In this document: one piece after another, positions 16,970-26,281 of the stretch
Layout: each line of letters starts with the position of its first letter
Position numbering within the stretch: position 1 is the stretch's first letter
Assembly (NCBI RefSeq): GCF_009877435.1
Contig: NZ_WXEX01000002.1
Span: 124,001-188,000, forward strand
DNA from: Heliomicrobium gestii
GTDB lineage: Bacteria > Bacillota > Desulfitobacteriia > Heliobacteriales > Heliobacteriaceae
Reading direction: 5' to 3'
Length of the DNA stretch: 64,000 nt
Translations under genes and position numbers: made by a program
The notes under the pieces: generated by a model
Database searches by the model: none
Seen by the model: only the letters and a program-made list of their open reading frames with translations
What the model was told of the DNA's origin: nothing

Positions 16970-18286
16970 CTAGTTGCACTCCCTATCAAAGAAATATTGG
17001 AAGGTTAATTCTCCGACACTTCTGTAAGATTCAACTCCTAGGACACTCATTACTTTTGTTACATCGCTTCTTATCCTTTTATAACTAATATTAACCTCTG
17101 GATTCGTACTTTTTTTGGGAAATTCGGTAAATTTTGTGACAAATTCAGAAGATAGACCGGTAGTTATTTCTTTATAGTTCGATACACTTACTTGACATTT
17201 TTCCATCGAGTCTATAATTTCTTCCACTTCTTCTCTTTTTTGTTCACTCTCAATATTCTTTATCTTCTTCAATACATCAGAAACCTTCGCAAATGCCGTT
17301 TTCATTCGCTTTTTGGCAGCTATATATATCGGTGATGATGTGTCTATTCCAGTTTTCGTAGTATTCCAAGGTAGGTTTCTTGCATCTTTCGACTCAAAAA
17401 AAACAAATCCTCTAAACCTTGCGTACGTAGGATGAAATTTGGGGGTATTATCTTCTTCCCACCCTGTCTTATTTGATTTGTCTGCTACCACTATAAGACG
17501 ATTGTTGCAATAAATATACCAACCAGCGTCATCAGGAAACCCTTTATCACTCATTCCGGCAACGATCCCAACCTTTACCTCTGTTCCGTTCATAACTCGA
17601 CTAAACTCTTCAAAAACAGGTTTGCAGTTTTCATCTTTAATCAAGGAATTTAAAGAGGGCATAATTTTTATTCCATTGATCATTACCTGCAACCCTTTTT
17701 CTAAATATGAGGCAAGGTATGCCTTGTATTTAGACTCTAATTCCGATAAAAACGCGTAGCTTTCAAAATCAGTTTTTATCCCTTCATAAAGATTTGTTAT
17801 TTCTATTTTAGTACCTATTAAATGTTTTTCTTTAGAATAATCCTCTACCACTCTAAACTCAAAATTCCATTTTTCATCCTTTTCCCAATCATCAACATCT
17901 ATATCTATTTCGAAATAGTGTTTTCCATCACAGGAACTAATTCTAAATTTCCTCCCCATTTTGAACAAAGCTCTCTTCATTCCTATTCCAAATACACCTG
18001 TTGAGAAATCAATCCGTTCAGCATCTTCTTGTCTTCCAAAAGTAAAAGCCTGATTTATTGCAGTATTCAAGGACATCCCACCACAATTATCATCAATTAC
18101 AAACATATTACCAGAAATTGTTATTTTTATCCGATAATCATTAAAACCTATATGGCTATTGCTATGCTTAATCGCACTATCAACGGAGTTATCTACTAAT
18201 TCTAGAATTGCATCATTTACATTGATATCTCTGGAAATCATTGAGATAAAAAAACCTTTTGAGGGACTCGCATTTATCTTATTCAA
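16970..18286 (-). CDS. GHKL (Bergerat-fold) ATPase, MORC/HSP90-like
   Basis: A 438-aa protein with the three Bergerat motifs: N-box ELVDNSVDSA (residues 29-38), G1 DDNCGGMS (65-72) and G2 GVFGIGMKRA (97-106). The rest is unassigned and mostly helical, with a Lys/Glu-rich helix around residues 345-375. The frame is open from a TTG at 18352, but a promoter overlaps that extension and AAGGAAG lies just before the TTG at 18286, so the shorter form is chosen. The family clamps or remodels on ATP binding (MutL, MORC, HSP90). It is the first gene of a two-gene operon, convergent to dndA; a defence role is inferred from the neighbourhood. Confidence 0.75.
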   Translation of the reverse strand: MNKINASPSKGFFISMISRDINVNDAILELVDNSVDSAIKHSNSHIGFNDYRIKITISGNMFVIDDNCGGMSLNTAINQAFTFGRQEDAERIDFSTGVFGIGMKRALFKMGRKFRISSCDGKHYFEIDIDVDDWEKDEKWNFEFRVVEDYSKEKHLIGTKIEITNLYEGIKTDFESYAFLSELESKYKAYLASYLEKGLQVMINGIKIMPSLNSLIKDENCKPVFEEFSRVMNGTEVKVGIVAGMSDKGFPDDAGWYIYCNNRLIVVADKSNKTGWEEDNTPKFHPTYARFRGFVFFESKDARNLPWNTTKTGIDTSSPIYIAAKKRMKTAFAKVSDVLKKIKNIESEQKREEVEEIIDSMEKCQVSVSNYKEITTGLSSEFVTKFTEFPKKSTNPEVNISYKRIRSDVTKVMSVLGVESYRSVGELTFQYFFDRECN

Positions 18287-18323
18287 GATAAATCTTCCTT
18301 CCTTTATCGAATATATTGTTATT

Positions 18324-18352
18324 ATTTTACCATATTTCTCAAATAGTTTCAA
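18324..18352 (-). promoter_or_regulatory. Promoter of the GHKL ATPase operon
   Basis: TTGAAA (18347-18352), 17 bases, TAAAAT (18324-18329) on the minus strand. The transcript would start near 18317, leaving a short leader with a good ribosome site before the TTG start at 18286. This argues against the longer reading frame. Confidence 0.6.
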
Positions 18353-18482
18353 GTATTATTCTGCTACTAAGAATCACACAACCTACGATAGGAATAGTTC
18401 AATTTACCTTTCGCTCAGACTCTCTACGATATTTAACTATATTTGTATTTTCTAGTTATTAATACACACCATTTTTTAAAAA

Positions 18483-18512
18483 ATGACGAGAGCTATGTTA
18501 CGCTCTCGTCAT
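18483..18512 (-). terminator. Terminator of glmS
   Basis: Perfect 11-bp stem ATGACGAGAGC/GCTCTCGTCAT with an 8-base loop and T-rich flanks on both strands, so it may act in both directions. It lies 43 bp beyond the glmS stop and separates the accessory island from the housekeeping side. Confidence 0.8.
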
Positions 18513-18555
18513 TTTTATTCTTGTTAAAGGAATCTAATATTTATTAACAATAACC

Positions 18556-20382
<1,827 letters not shown>

Positions 20383-20546
20383 GAGTGATTTCTCCTCTCT
20401 TCGTTCCGATGCCAGGGACTGTGCCTGCCGCGTTCACCGGAGCCAGCGACGGGTGTCACTCCGTCAATGCGCACCTCCTTGCTGTTGTCGAAAGCAATTC
20501 AGGTGACGCTGCTGGCCGGGAAGGGCTCGACTCGAAAAATGGGCGC

Positions 20547-20603
20547 AAAAAAGCCGCCGCTCTCGTTCGTTTCGTCACGTTTCATCACGAGAGTGTTGGC
20601 GGC
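20547..20603 (-). terminator. Terminator-like hairpin between the glmS ribozyme and glmS
   Basis: On the minus strand GCCGCC...CTCTCGT pairs with ACGAGAG...GGCGGC (plus-strand arms 20553-20566 and 20587-20603) and is followed directly by six T (20547-20552). It lies after the ribozyme core and about 165 bases before the glmS start, inside the leader rather than at an operon end. Confidence 0.6.
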
Positions 20604-20606
20604 CGA

Positions 20607-20866
20607 AAGGCACAGATCGATCCCGACACTCACCACCAGCCCTTTGTCCCCGCGATTGCTCCCGGGATTTGTGGCTTGGCTGCGGCTGTGAGCGGCCGAG
20701 GGGCACCCGCCGAAAACTTCGATAAACCCCTGCCTCGTCAACCGGCTGACTGGAAATCGCGTTTCACTATGTACTCTGCTGCCTGCGACGCGCCCTTTGC
20801 GCTGCCTAGGCTGGATATGAAGGAAACTGCGATCCGCTATCATGATGATCCGCCGGTTCTGGCGCT
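20607..20866 (-). ncRNA. glmS ribozyme (GlcN6P-activated self-cleaving leader)
   Basis: The conserved pieces appear in order on the minus strand: AGCGCCAGAACCGG (cleavage expected between the A at 20866 and the G at 20865), GTTGACGAGG, GGGTTTATCGA, TTCGGCGGGTGCC, and a 3' GGGACAAAGG segment. These are the P2, P2.1 and active-site elements of the glmS ribozyme, which cleaves its own mRNA when bound by glucosamine-6-phosphate. The P1 strands (20852-20858 and 20740-20746) are separated by about 105 bases, much longer than the usual short loop, and that insert has further pairing potential. The exact 3' limit is approximate. Confidence 0.92.
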
Positions 20867-20925
20867 GTGCGATTCACTTGTCGTTCAGTCATCTGACCTT
20901 CGCGGCCCTATTCTGAGTCATGATC

Positions 20926-20954
20926 ATTGTATCAGCGAGGCCTGTCCGGCGCAA
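20926..20954 (-). promoter_or_regulatory. Promoter of glmS
   Basis: TTGCGC (20949-20954), 17 bases, TACAAT (20926-20931) on the minus strand. Transcription would begin around 20919, about 50 bases before the ribozyme cleavage site. Confidence 0.6.
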
Positions 20955-20998
20955 CCCTCCCGATGAAAAATAGGCCCTCTGGCCTAAGGTCGCGCCGC

Positions 20999-21032
20999 AA
21001 AAAAGCCGACACCGTTCTTCATCGATGTCGGC
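20999..21032 (-). terminator. Terminator of the Hsp70/dynamin operon
   Basis: Stem GCCGACA/TGTCGGC (21005-21011, 21026-21032) followed on the minus strand by six T (20999-21004). It ends the eight-gene operon just before the glmS promoter, so glmS is transcribed on its own. Confidence 0.75.
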
Positions 21033-21070
21033 CAATGGACCACAGTAGCCTGCCGCCTCAGCGCTCCAAG

Positions 21071-21523
21071 CTATTTGACTTTTTTTCCGTCTATATCGTA
21101 GACATGGCCATCTCCGGCTTTGTACAGTTGTTCCCCATTCGGTCCCGTGTACGTATAGCCCGTAAACGCGACATCACCTGAAGATGATTCATGACCGCCA
21201 TGACCGGAATGAATCGGATGGGCGTCCACATGGATGTTTTCCGCTGTGCCCGTGCTGGGCAATGGACCGGTGTGAGGCGGCGCAGCCGCCGGATCGTTCA
21301 AATGCGAGTCGAAGATCTCGTGATTTGCCCCCATCAGATCGGAATGCCCTTCATATCCGGCATCGGCGAAGGGGGATTCGAAGGTAAAGTTATCGTGGGG
21401 TAAACTGCCGTCGTGCAAACCATCATGGTTGCGCCAGTGCCCCATTCCGTTTTCATCCTCGAACCCCACCGGTTGATGGTCGTGATTGTCCATCAGATCG
21501 TCATCGTCAAAACCCCAACTCAT
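21071..21523 (-). CDS. Unknown small His/Asp/Gly-rich protein, last gene of the Hsp70/dynamin operon
   Basis: A 150-aa hydrophilic protein, not recognised. It is very rich in His, Asp and Gly (start SWGFDDDDLMDNHDHQ, a middle HSGHGGHESSSG), with no membrane segment or signal peptide. The C-terminal ~30 residues (YTYTGPNGEQLYKAGDG, then YDIDGKK) look like a short beta motif. Most of the chain is probably disordered; metal binding or use as a client/adaptor is possible but unproven. GGAGGG precedes the ATG, 14 bp after the preceding gene, so expression with the operon is likely. Confidence 0.6.
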   Translation of the reverse strand: MSWGFDDDDLMDNHDHQPVGFEDENGMGHWRNHDGLHDGSLPHDNFTFESPFADAGYEGHSDLMGANHEIFDSHLNDPAAAPPHTGPLPSTGTAENIHVDAHPIHSGHGGHESSSGDVAFTGYTYTGPNGEQLYKAGDGHVYDIDGKKVK

Positions 21524-21537
21524 GAAAATACCCTCCT

Positions 21538-22686
21538 TTACACCTTCTTGTCGTTCATGCCGGGATCATTCGGCTTGGAGACGACTTCCTTTGTGCCTCT
21601 TTTTTGATCGTAGGGGGTGCTGTTCTGATTATACTTTTTTTCACTCTCCTTTTTTCCAAACCCTCGAAAGATATCTATGCCATCTTTGAGAAAACCCTTA
21701 AAGCCCCGTTTTTCCTGGTGCGCGTATTCCGAAGGCTGTGCCGGAATCGGCGGTGCGACTTGTCCCCGTTGATCATATCCCCGTTGCTCATACATGGCAT
21801 GGCCTTGTTTTGATCGGCCACCGGTCTGTTTATTTTGTGCGACCGCCCCATAGGGGGCATACCCCTCCTGCCCCTTCGAAGACGACACCGGTTGCGCCAC
21901 TTGGCGACCCAGCGGATCGACCGTCGACTCACCCGGCTTCACCCGGTTTCGAGAAATTCTTTCACTCTTGCCGGCATGAATGAAAGAAGCGTTCATGTAT
22001 TGGCTCTCGACAATGTTGTCCTTGTTCAAGGCGTTGAGACAAAGGGATGTATGGGCCCCTTTCTGCTCCATGAACATCTCGATCAACCGGTGGTCTAGCG
22101 CCCTCGTCTGAGGATCGCTTGCCGGGAACACCTGGAGGTAATTTTCATCATGATTCAACGGGCCCGGCACGTCAGAGGAGGGGCTGCCCTGGCGCGCCGG
22201 CGGCTGTTGCCCCTCGATGACATGGGTATAGGCGTCTCTTCGAAGACAGTTCATTTCGATCTCATAATTGTCCTTTTCCCATACCCCTTCAACGTACTCC
22301 CGGTAGAGCCCCTGAAAGAGGGACAGGTCATAGGCGACCGCCTGGTCTTCTCCTTGCGAAAACAATGGCGGGAGTTGGCTTACAGGCGCTTTGGCAACGA
22401 ACCCCACGAAAGCGAAACAGGACCTGGTGAACTGGTCAACGGTGTATTGGGCATCACTGGCCAGCTCCCTGGCCATACATACCAAACCGATGCAGGTGTA
22501 TGTACCGTTGCAAAAAGCCGTCACAACCGGCGTCGCCGGCAAGGAATCTCCCGTGCTCGGCATAACGGGGATGATAAACTTTTTCACCCACCTCATCTGT
22601 TCGTCTTGAAAATCATTCGGACGAACGTGCCACTTGAAATCGACGAATTTCGTCCGAGCATAGATCAGGGGGGACCAGTTACTCAT
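21538..22686 (-). CDS. Unknown protein of the Hsp70/dynamin operon
   Basis: A 382-aa protein of no family I recognise. The N-terminal ~235 residues look folded, with a cysteine-containing hydrophobic stretch (CNGTYTCIGLVCMARELA) and aromatic-rich segments. From about residue 240 on it is low-complexity, rich in Gln, Gly, Ser, Lys and Pro, then a short amphipathic piece (FKGFLKDGIDIFRGFGKK) and a Lys-rich tail. It starts 3 bp after the stop of the upstream GTPase gene with GGAGAG in front, so it is tightly coupled to it. A scaffold or effector operated by the GTPases is a guess from position only. Confidence 0.6.
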   Translation of the reverse strand: MSNWSPLIYARTKFVDFKWHVRPNDFQDEQMRWVKKFIIPVMPSTGDSLPATPVVTAFCNGTYTCIGLVCMARELASDAQYTVDQFTRSCFAFVGFVAKAPVSQLPPLFSQGEDQAVAYDLSLFQGLYREYVEGVWEKDNYEIEMNCLRRDAYTHVIEGQQPPARQGSPSSDVPGPLNHDENYLQVFPASDPQTRALDHRLIEMFMEQKGAHTSLCLNALNKDNIVESQYMNASFIHAGKSERISRNRVKPGESTVDPLGRQVAQPVSSSKGQEGYAPYGAVAQNKQTGGRSKQGHAMYEQRGYDQRGQVAPPIPAQPSEYAHQEKRGFKGFLKDGIDIFRGFGKKESEKKYNQNSTPYDQKRGTKEVVSKPNDPGMNDKKV

Positions 22687-22689
22687 CGG

Positions 22690-23790
22690 CTAAACTCTCC
22701 TCAACAATTCTTCGATCGAGATGTTCTGGGTGCTGTTGTAATAGAAGTAGCAATTTCGCCCCTTGGAAAGGGTGTCCACCAATAAATGATAGTCGCTTTC
22801 ACAGCGTTCCAGTTCACTCTTTACACCGCTCGCGTTCGACATATGTTGGTTTGCGCTCATATCAGCGCTTTCCGCTTCCTCGCTATACCACCATCTGCGG
22901 ACGGCGTTACCCGATTTATACTCGCTGGCGACTCTTTTGGCATTGGATGCCGAGTTCACCAGTCGATTATACTCGTCCTTCTTAATGTCAATCGCTTGTT
23001 TTAAGGCGATGCTCATGGCGTACAGCATCGGCAAATGGATGTTAATCGGATCGATTCTTCCGTTGAGCACATCGCCGTTCAGTTCCTCGCCCAAGGAAAC
23101 GGGGCAGATAAAGACCGGCCAATCGGAATTATTCACAAAGAGGGGCTCTACGACCTGTTCCATGAGCGTTCTTTTGGCGAGTTCAAAGTTCCTTTCTGTG
23201 CTTTTCGGATCGCCCGGAACGATCAGCTTGTCGCTCTTGGTGATCATCAGTACAATCGGGCATTTCTTATGATTTTTACCGGCGTATTCGGTCAGGATCT
23301 GGGTTATGGCAAGGGCGGTAAATTGAACATCTTCGTAATCGGGCAGGTTGCGGTTTAACATGTTGGCGGGAATCATCAGAAAAATGCAGGAGCACTCACA
23401 GAGATAATTCACCAAACTATCGATGTCATCCTCATCGCTGTCTCCGACAAGCAGGCCGCCCCGGTAGTCCTTGAGGGTAAAGCCGAGAATGGCCCGGTAG
23501 GCGTGACAACAGTCGAACCTCCAGTCTTCTTCCTTCGATGTGGGGTTATTTCGCTTTTCCCCGCCTTCCACCATCGCCTTCCAGATGGAGTTCAATCGAA
23601 GCCCCTGTTGAAACTTTTTACTGTTCAGGGTAAAGCCATGGACACCCCTGCACATGGTCGCGAACATCCCTGTCATAAACCAGGTCTTTCCTGAACCGCT
23701 AACACCGATCATGCCAACTTTTACATCGGGCAGTGTGCTCACGATTCCAGCCCCCTTTTCGTCGTCTATCCACTTTTTCATTCTCGACAC
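22690..23790 (-). CDS. P-loop GTPase-like protein with DYRGG motif (second of two)
   Basis: A 366-aa P-loop NTPase. G1/Walker A GVSGSGKT (residues 29-36), Walker B/G3-like DYRGG (108-112), and a G4-type TKSD (184-187) after a hydrophobic strand LMI indicate a TRAFAC-type GTPase. It shares all three motifs and spacing style with the gene just upstream, so the two look like paralogues. The C-terminal third (about 245-340) is helical and charged. Start GTG at 23790; the ATG at 23781 is an alternative and neither has a strong ribosome site. Function unknown; it could form a heterodimer with its neighbour. Confidence 0.7.
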   Translation of the reverse strand: MSRMKKWIDDEKGAGIVSTLPDVKVGMIGVSGSGKTWFMTGMFATMCRGVHGFTLNSKKFQQGLRLNSIWKAMVEGGEKRNNPTSKEEDWRFDCCHAYRAILGFTLKDYRGGLLVGDSDEDDIDSLVNYLCECSCIFLMIPANMLNRNLPDYEDVQFTALAITQILTEYAGKNHKKCPIVLMITKSDKLIVPGDPKSTERNFELAKRTLMEQVVEPLFVNNSDWPVFICPVSLGEELNGDVLNGRIDPINIHLPMLYAMSIALKQAIDIKKDEYNRLVNSASNAKRVASEYKSGNAVRRWWYSEEAESADMSANQHMSNASGVKSELERCESDYHLLVDTLSKGRNCYFYYNSTQNISIEELLRRV

Positions 23791-23808
23791 TGGTCGGAAC
23801 GATCGTCC

Positions 23809-24705
23809 TTATTTCCAATTAAAATCGGGGAACTTCTGCGCACGCATATAGGCGTTCAAGTTTTTATAGACACACTTCAGCCGATTCATCTCTTCTTCGA
23901 TTTCTTTCAATCTCTCAAGCTTATCGTCTCTCAGTTCAGCGTAGGTAGGCTCGTCATTTAACTTGGACATGAACCAATCAGTGATTCCCGCTTTTTCATT
24001 ATACCGATTGGCGTCATGAACCACTTCATTGTGCCTTTCCACGACCTGATTGTATTGATCAACAGCAATCGACCACAGGCTGAACGCCATCGGGTATTCA
24101 ACGTTCATCATCTTTTTGCCGACTGCCGTCCGGTATACCGTCACGACGGCATTCTCGCTGGCAAACAAATTATCAATCAAATCTTCAAAGGGTCTTCGCA
24201 CTCTCCAAAAAGATCCCTCGTCCACCATATCGGATTTGGTGAACACGATGGCGACAGACTTGCGATAATTGCATCGAGATAAGGCCGATGCCAGCAGGTC
24301 TGACAGCAGCGCCGTTTCAAAATCAGAGTAGATATTGTTCTGTACACTGTGACTGTCGATGAACAAGATCACGGCGTCCGCGCTCGCGATATCTGTCAAC
24401 ACCTGTTCCTGTTCCGACGAGCTCTCCAACTCTGTGAGAATCCCGCCTCGATAATCGACCATGGTGAACGGCATGATCTGGCGGCCTTGGTAGCACAGGT
24501 TCATGTCAATGGAATCCACATACAGGGAAAGGGGCGGATAGGCGCCCTTTTTCAACTGTTCATACGAATGGATCAGTTTTTTATGGAGATTCGACGCCGT
24601 CGACAGGGTTACCCCTTCTATGGGCTGTTGAAATCTCCCGTACATCGACGAGATCAAGCTCGTCTTCCCCGCGCCGGAATATCCCAGCATAACGACCTTC
24701 ATCAT
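23809..24705 (-). CDS. P-loop GTPase-like protein with DYRGG motif (first of two)
   Basis: A 298-aa P-loop NTPase with G1 GYSGAGKT (residues 8-15), DYRGG (84-88) and TKSD (156-159), and a hydrophobic FID strand before the G4 region. The C-terminal part from about residue 215 is charged and predicted helical/coiled (LERLKEIEEEMNRLK). GGGGACTC precedes the ATG-ATG start. It follows the Hsp70 gene and precedes its paralogue by 18 bp. The family resembles small GTPases of bacterial conflict/regulatory clusters; the exact role is unknown. Confidence 0.7.
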   Translation of the reverse strand: MMKVVMLGYSGAGKTSLISSMYGRFQQPIEGVTLSTASNLHKKLIHSYEQLKKGAYPPLSLYVDSIDMNLCYQGRQIMPFTMVDYRGGILTELESSSEQEQVLTDIASADAVILFIDSHSVQNNIYSDFETALLSDLLASALSRCNYRKSVAIVFTKSDMVDEGSFWRVRRPFEDLIDNLFASENAVVTVYRTAVGKKMMNVEYPMAFSLWSIAVDQYNQVVERHNEVVHDANRYNEKAGITDWFMSKLNDEPTYAELRDDKLERLKEIEEEMNRLKCVYKNLNAYMRAQKFPDFNWK

Positions 24706-24773
24706 GAGTCCCCTTTCCGGGCCGCTGCCTTCCTGACTGCGTTCATGGGTATGATCTTTTGCCTCGCGGTTTT

Positions 24774-25949
24774 TTAGAAAAAGCCCTTGTTGGGGTTATA
24801 GGGAATGGCCATAAATCGATCGGCTCGCGGTTGAGGAGAAGGGGCTGCTTCTTCAACGGGCGCCGGTTCAATCGACAGCGCGGCGCCCTGACAAACGGCC
24901 AAATGGGGTTTTTTGGCCAACACAACGGTGCAAGCAAAGGTTTTCTCCAGCAACTGGCGCACCAAGGGAATAAAACTGCTGCCGCCAACCAGCAGCACCA
25001 AAGAGATATCCTCCGGTTGCAGCCCCGCGTCGGCGATCACCTGTTCACAGCACTGGATGGTCCTCTGCAGCAGCGGCTCGATGAGCTGATTCAATTCCAC
25101 CCGTTTCATCGAAAACGAATCGACAGGCAGTCCGTAGGGCAGCATCGTAAAGACTTCCGTCTTCGTCGTCAGATTGTGTTTTATCCTTTTGCGAGCCACA
25201 TCAAACAGTTCGTAATGCAGGCGGATTTCCGCGTCAGAATCACTGGACTGCAACCGGTTGATGAACTCTTCGCCACAGTGGGCGAGGATTCTCTGATAGA
25301 TCAAGATGTCAATGTCGACGCCGCCACAGTCGCTCAGCGATCCTTGGACGCCGGGAAACTGATAGCCCGTCTCCGTCTTTTCCAGCAGCGCCACGTCGAA
25401 AGTGCCGCCGCCAAAATCGTATACCAATGCGTAATCGCCCTTCTCGAGGTCGCTCTTCTCTCTCTGGGCGTAATACATGGCCGCAGCGACCGGTTCCGGC
25501 AAGAGGTCAATTTCTCGAAACCCCGCTTCCGTGGCGGCGCGTCTCATGAGCCCTTTTTCCCTGCTCGTATAACCGGCAGGCACCGTTAACACGACCTGCT
25601 CGATCCTCCCCCTGTTTCTTTCGGCCGTTTCCTTGACATAGGCCAGGAGTTGGGCGACAAGCTTGTAGGGTTCGTACTTCCGGCTGCCAAGGAAGATGGG
25701 CTTGTCTTCAAGCAGATCGCGCTTCAGCTTATCGCGGAATCGGCTCGGTTCACTGAGCGCCTGTTGTTCCGCCAAAAGGCCGAGATCGAGCTTGCCTTCT
25801 TTGTTCAAAAAAACACAGCTTGGAAACATCTCTTCATATTCGTCGCTCTTGATGATCTCGATTTCCCCGTTGGGATGACGCAGTGTGGCACAACTGTTGG
25901 ATGTCCCAAAATCAATCCCTAGGATAAACTCACTCGGCTTCATAGCCAT
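24774..25949 (-). CDS. Hsp70 (DnaK)-like protein, ATPase domain only
   Basis: A 391-aa actin-fold ATPase. Phosphate-1 motif LGIDFGTSNS near the N-terminus, connect motif VLTVPAGYTSREK, PEPVAAAMYY, phosphate-2 YDFGGGTFDVALL and adenosine motif VLLVGGSSFIP are all present. The chain ends about 35 residues after the nucleotide-binding domain, in a Pro/Ala-rich tail; the substrate-binding domain and lid of DnaK (normal size 600-640 aa) are absent. The ATG at 25949 with AGGTGG six bases upstream is preferred over the TTG at 25955. It overlaps the GrpE-like gene by 20 bp, so nucleotide exchange is probably built in. This is not the housekeeping DnaK. Confidence 0.85.
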   Translation of the reverse strand: MAMKPSEFILGIDFGTSNSCATLRHPNGEIEIIKSDEYEEMFPSCVFLNKEGKLDLGLLAEQQALSEPSRFRDKLKRDLLEDKPIFLGSRKYEPYKLVAQLLAYVKETAERNRGRIEQVVLTVPAGYTSREKGLMRRAATEAGFREIDLLPEPVAAAMYYAQREKSDLEKGDYALVYDFGGGTFDVALLEKTETGYQFPGVQGSLSDCGGVDIDILIYQRILAHCGEEFINRLQSSDSDAEIRLHYELFDVARKRIKHNLTTKTEVFTMLPYGLPVDSFSMKRVELNQLIEPLLQRTIQCCEQVIADAGLQPEDISLVLLVGGSSFIPLVRQLLEKTFACTVVLAKKPHLAVCQGAALSIEPAPVEEAAPSPQPRADRFMAIPYNPNKGFF

Positions 25950-26262
25950 ATACAACCACCTCTTGGGCGCGTATCAATCGTTCTCGCAACCGGTAGCCTG
26001 GACGAATCGTGCTTTTGATGACTAAATCCTGTTCGGGAGAGTCCGTCGGGACTTTTCCCACGATATGCTGCGCGCCTGGCTGAAATTTTCCGTCCTTCAG
26101 AATGGTCTCTACGTCCATGGAGCGCAGGATGTTCCCCAACCAGTCGAAAACCGTCTTCGCGATCCGCGCCTCCGCGGCGCTTCCTTGTTCACAGGCGGCG
26201 TAGCAGTAATCGCGCAACGCCAGCATCTCCTCGAGGGTGTCCGGCTGTACAGGCGTTGTCAT
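25930..26262 (-). CDS. GrpE-like nucleotide exchange factor
   Basis: A 110-aa protein matching the last helices and beta-wing domain of GrpE: a VFDWLGNIL helix, VETILKDGKFQPGAQHIV and TIRPGYRLRERLIRAQEVVVY. The long N-terminal dimerising helix of normal GrpE (180-200 aa) is missing. It overlaps the Hsp70-like gene and surely serves that protein. The ATG at 26262 follows GGAGGT; the upstream TTG at 26268 is too close to it. The matched reduction of Hsp70 and GrpE argues for a dedicated pair. Confidence 0.75.
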   Translation of the reverse strand: MTTPVQPDTLEEMLALRDYCYAACEQGSAAEARIAKTVFDWLGNILRSMDVETILKDGKFQPGAQHIVGKVPTDSPEQDLVIKSTIRPGYRLRERLIRAQEVVVYGYEAE

Positions 26263-26281
26263 CTTCAACCTCCACTCCTCG

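Noticed and set aside
18287-18352. Longer GHKL ATPase start at 18352
   Set aside because: A good promoter overlaps this segment and the ribosome site lies before the TTG at 18286.
24774-25949. Housekeeping DnaK
   Set aside because: Lacks the substrate-binding domain and lid, and is not next to dnaJ or hrcA; a dedicated Hsp70-like protein fits better.
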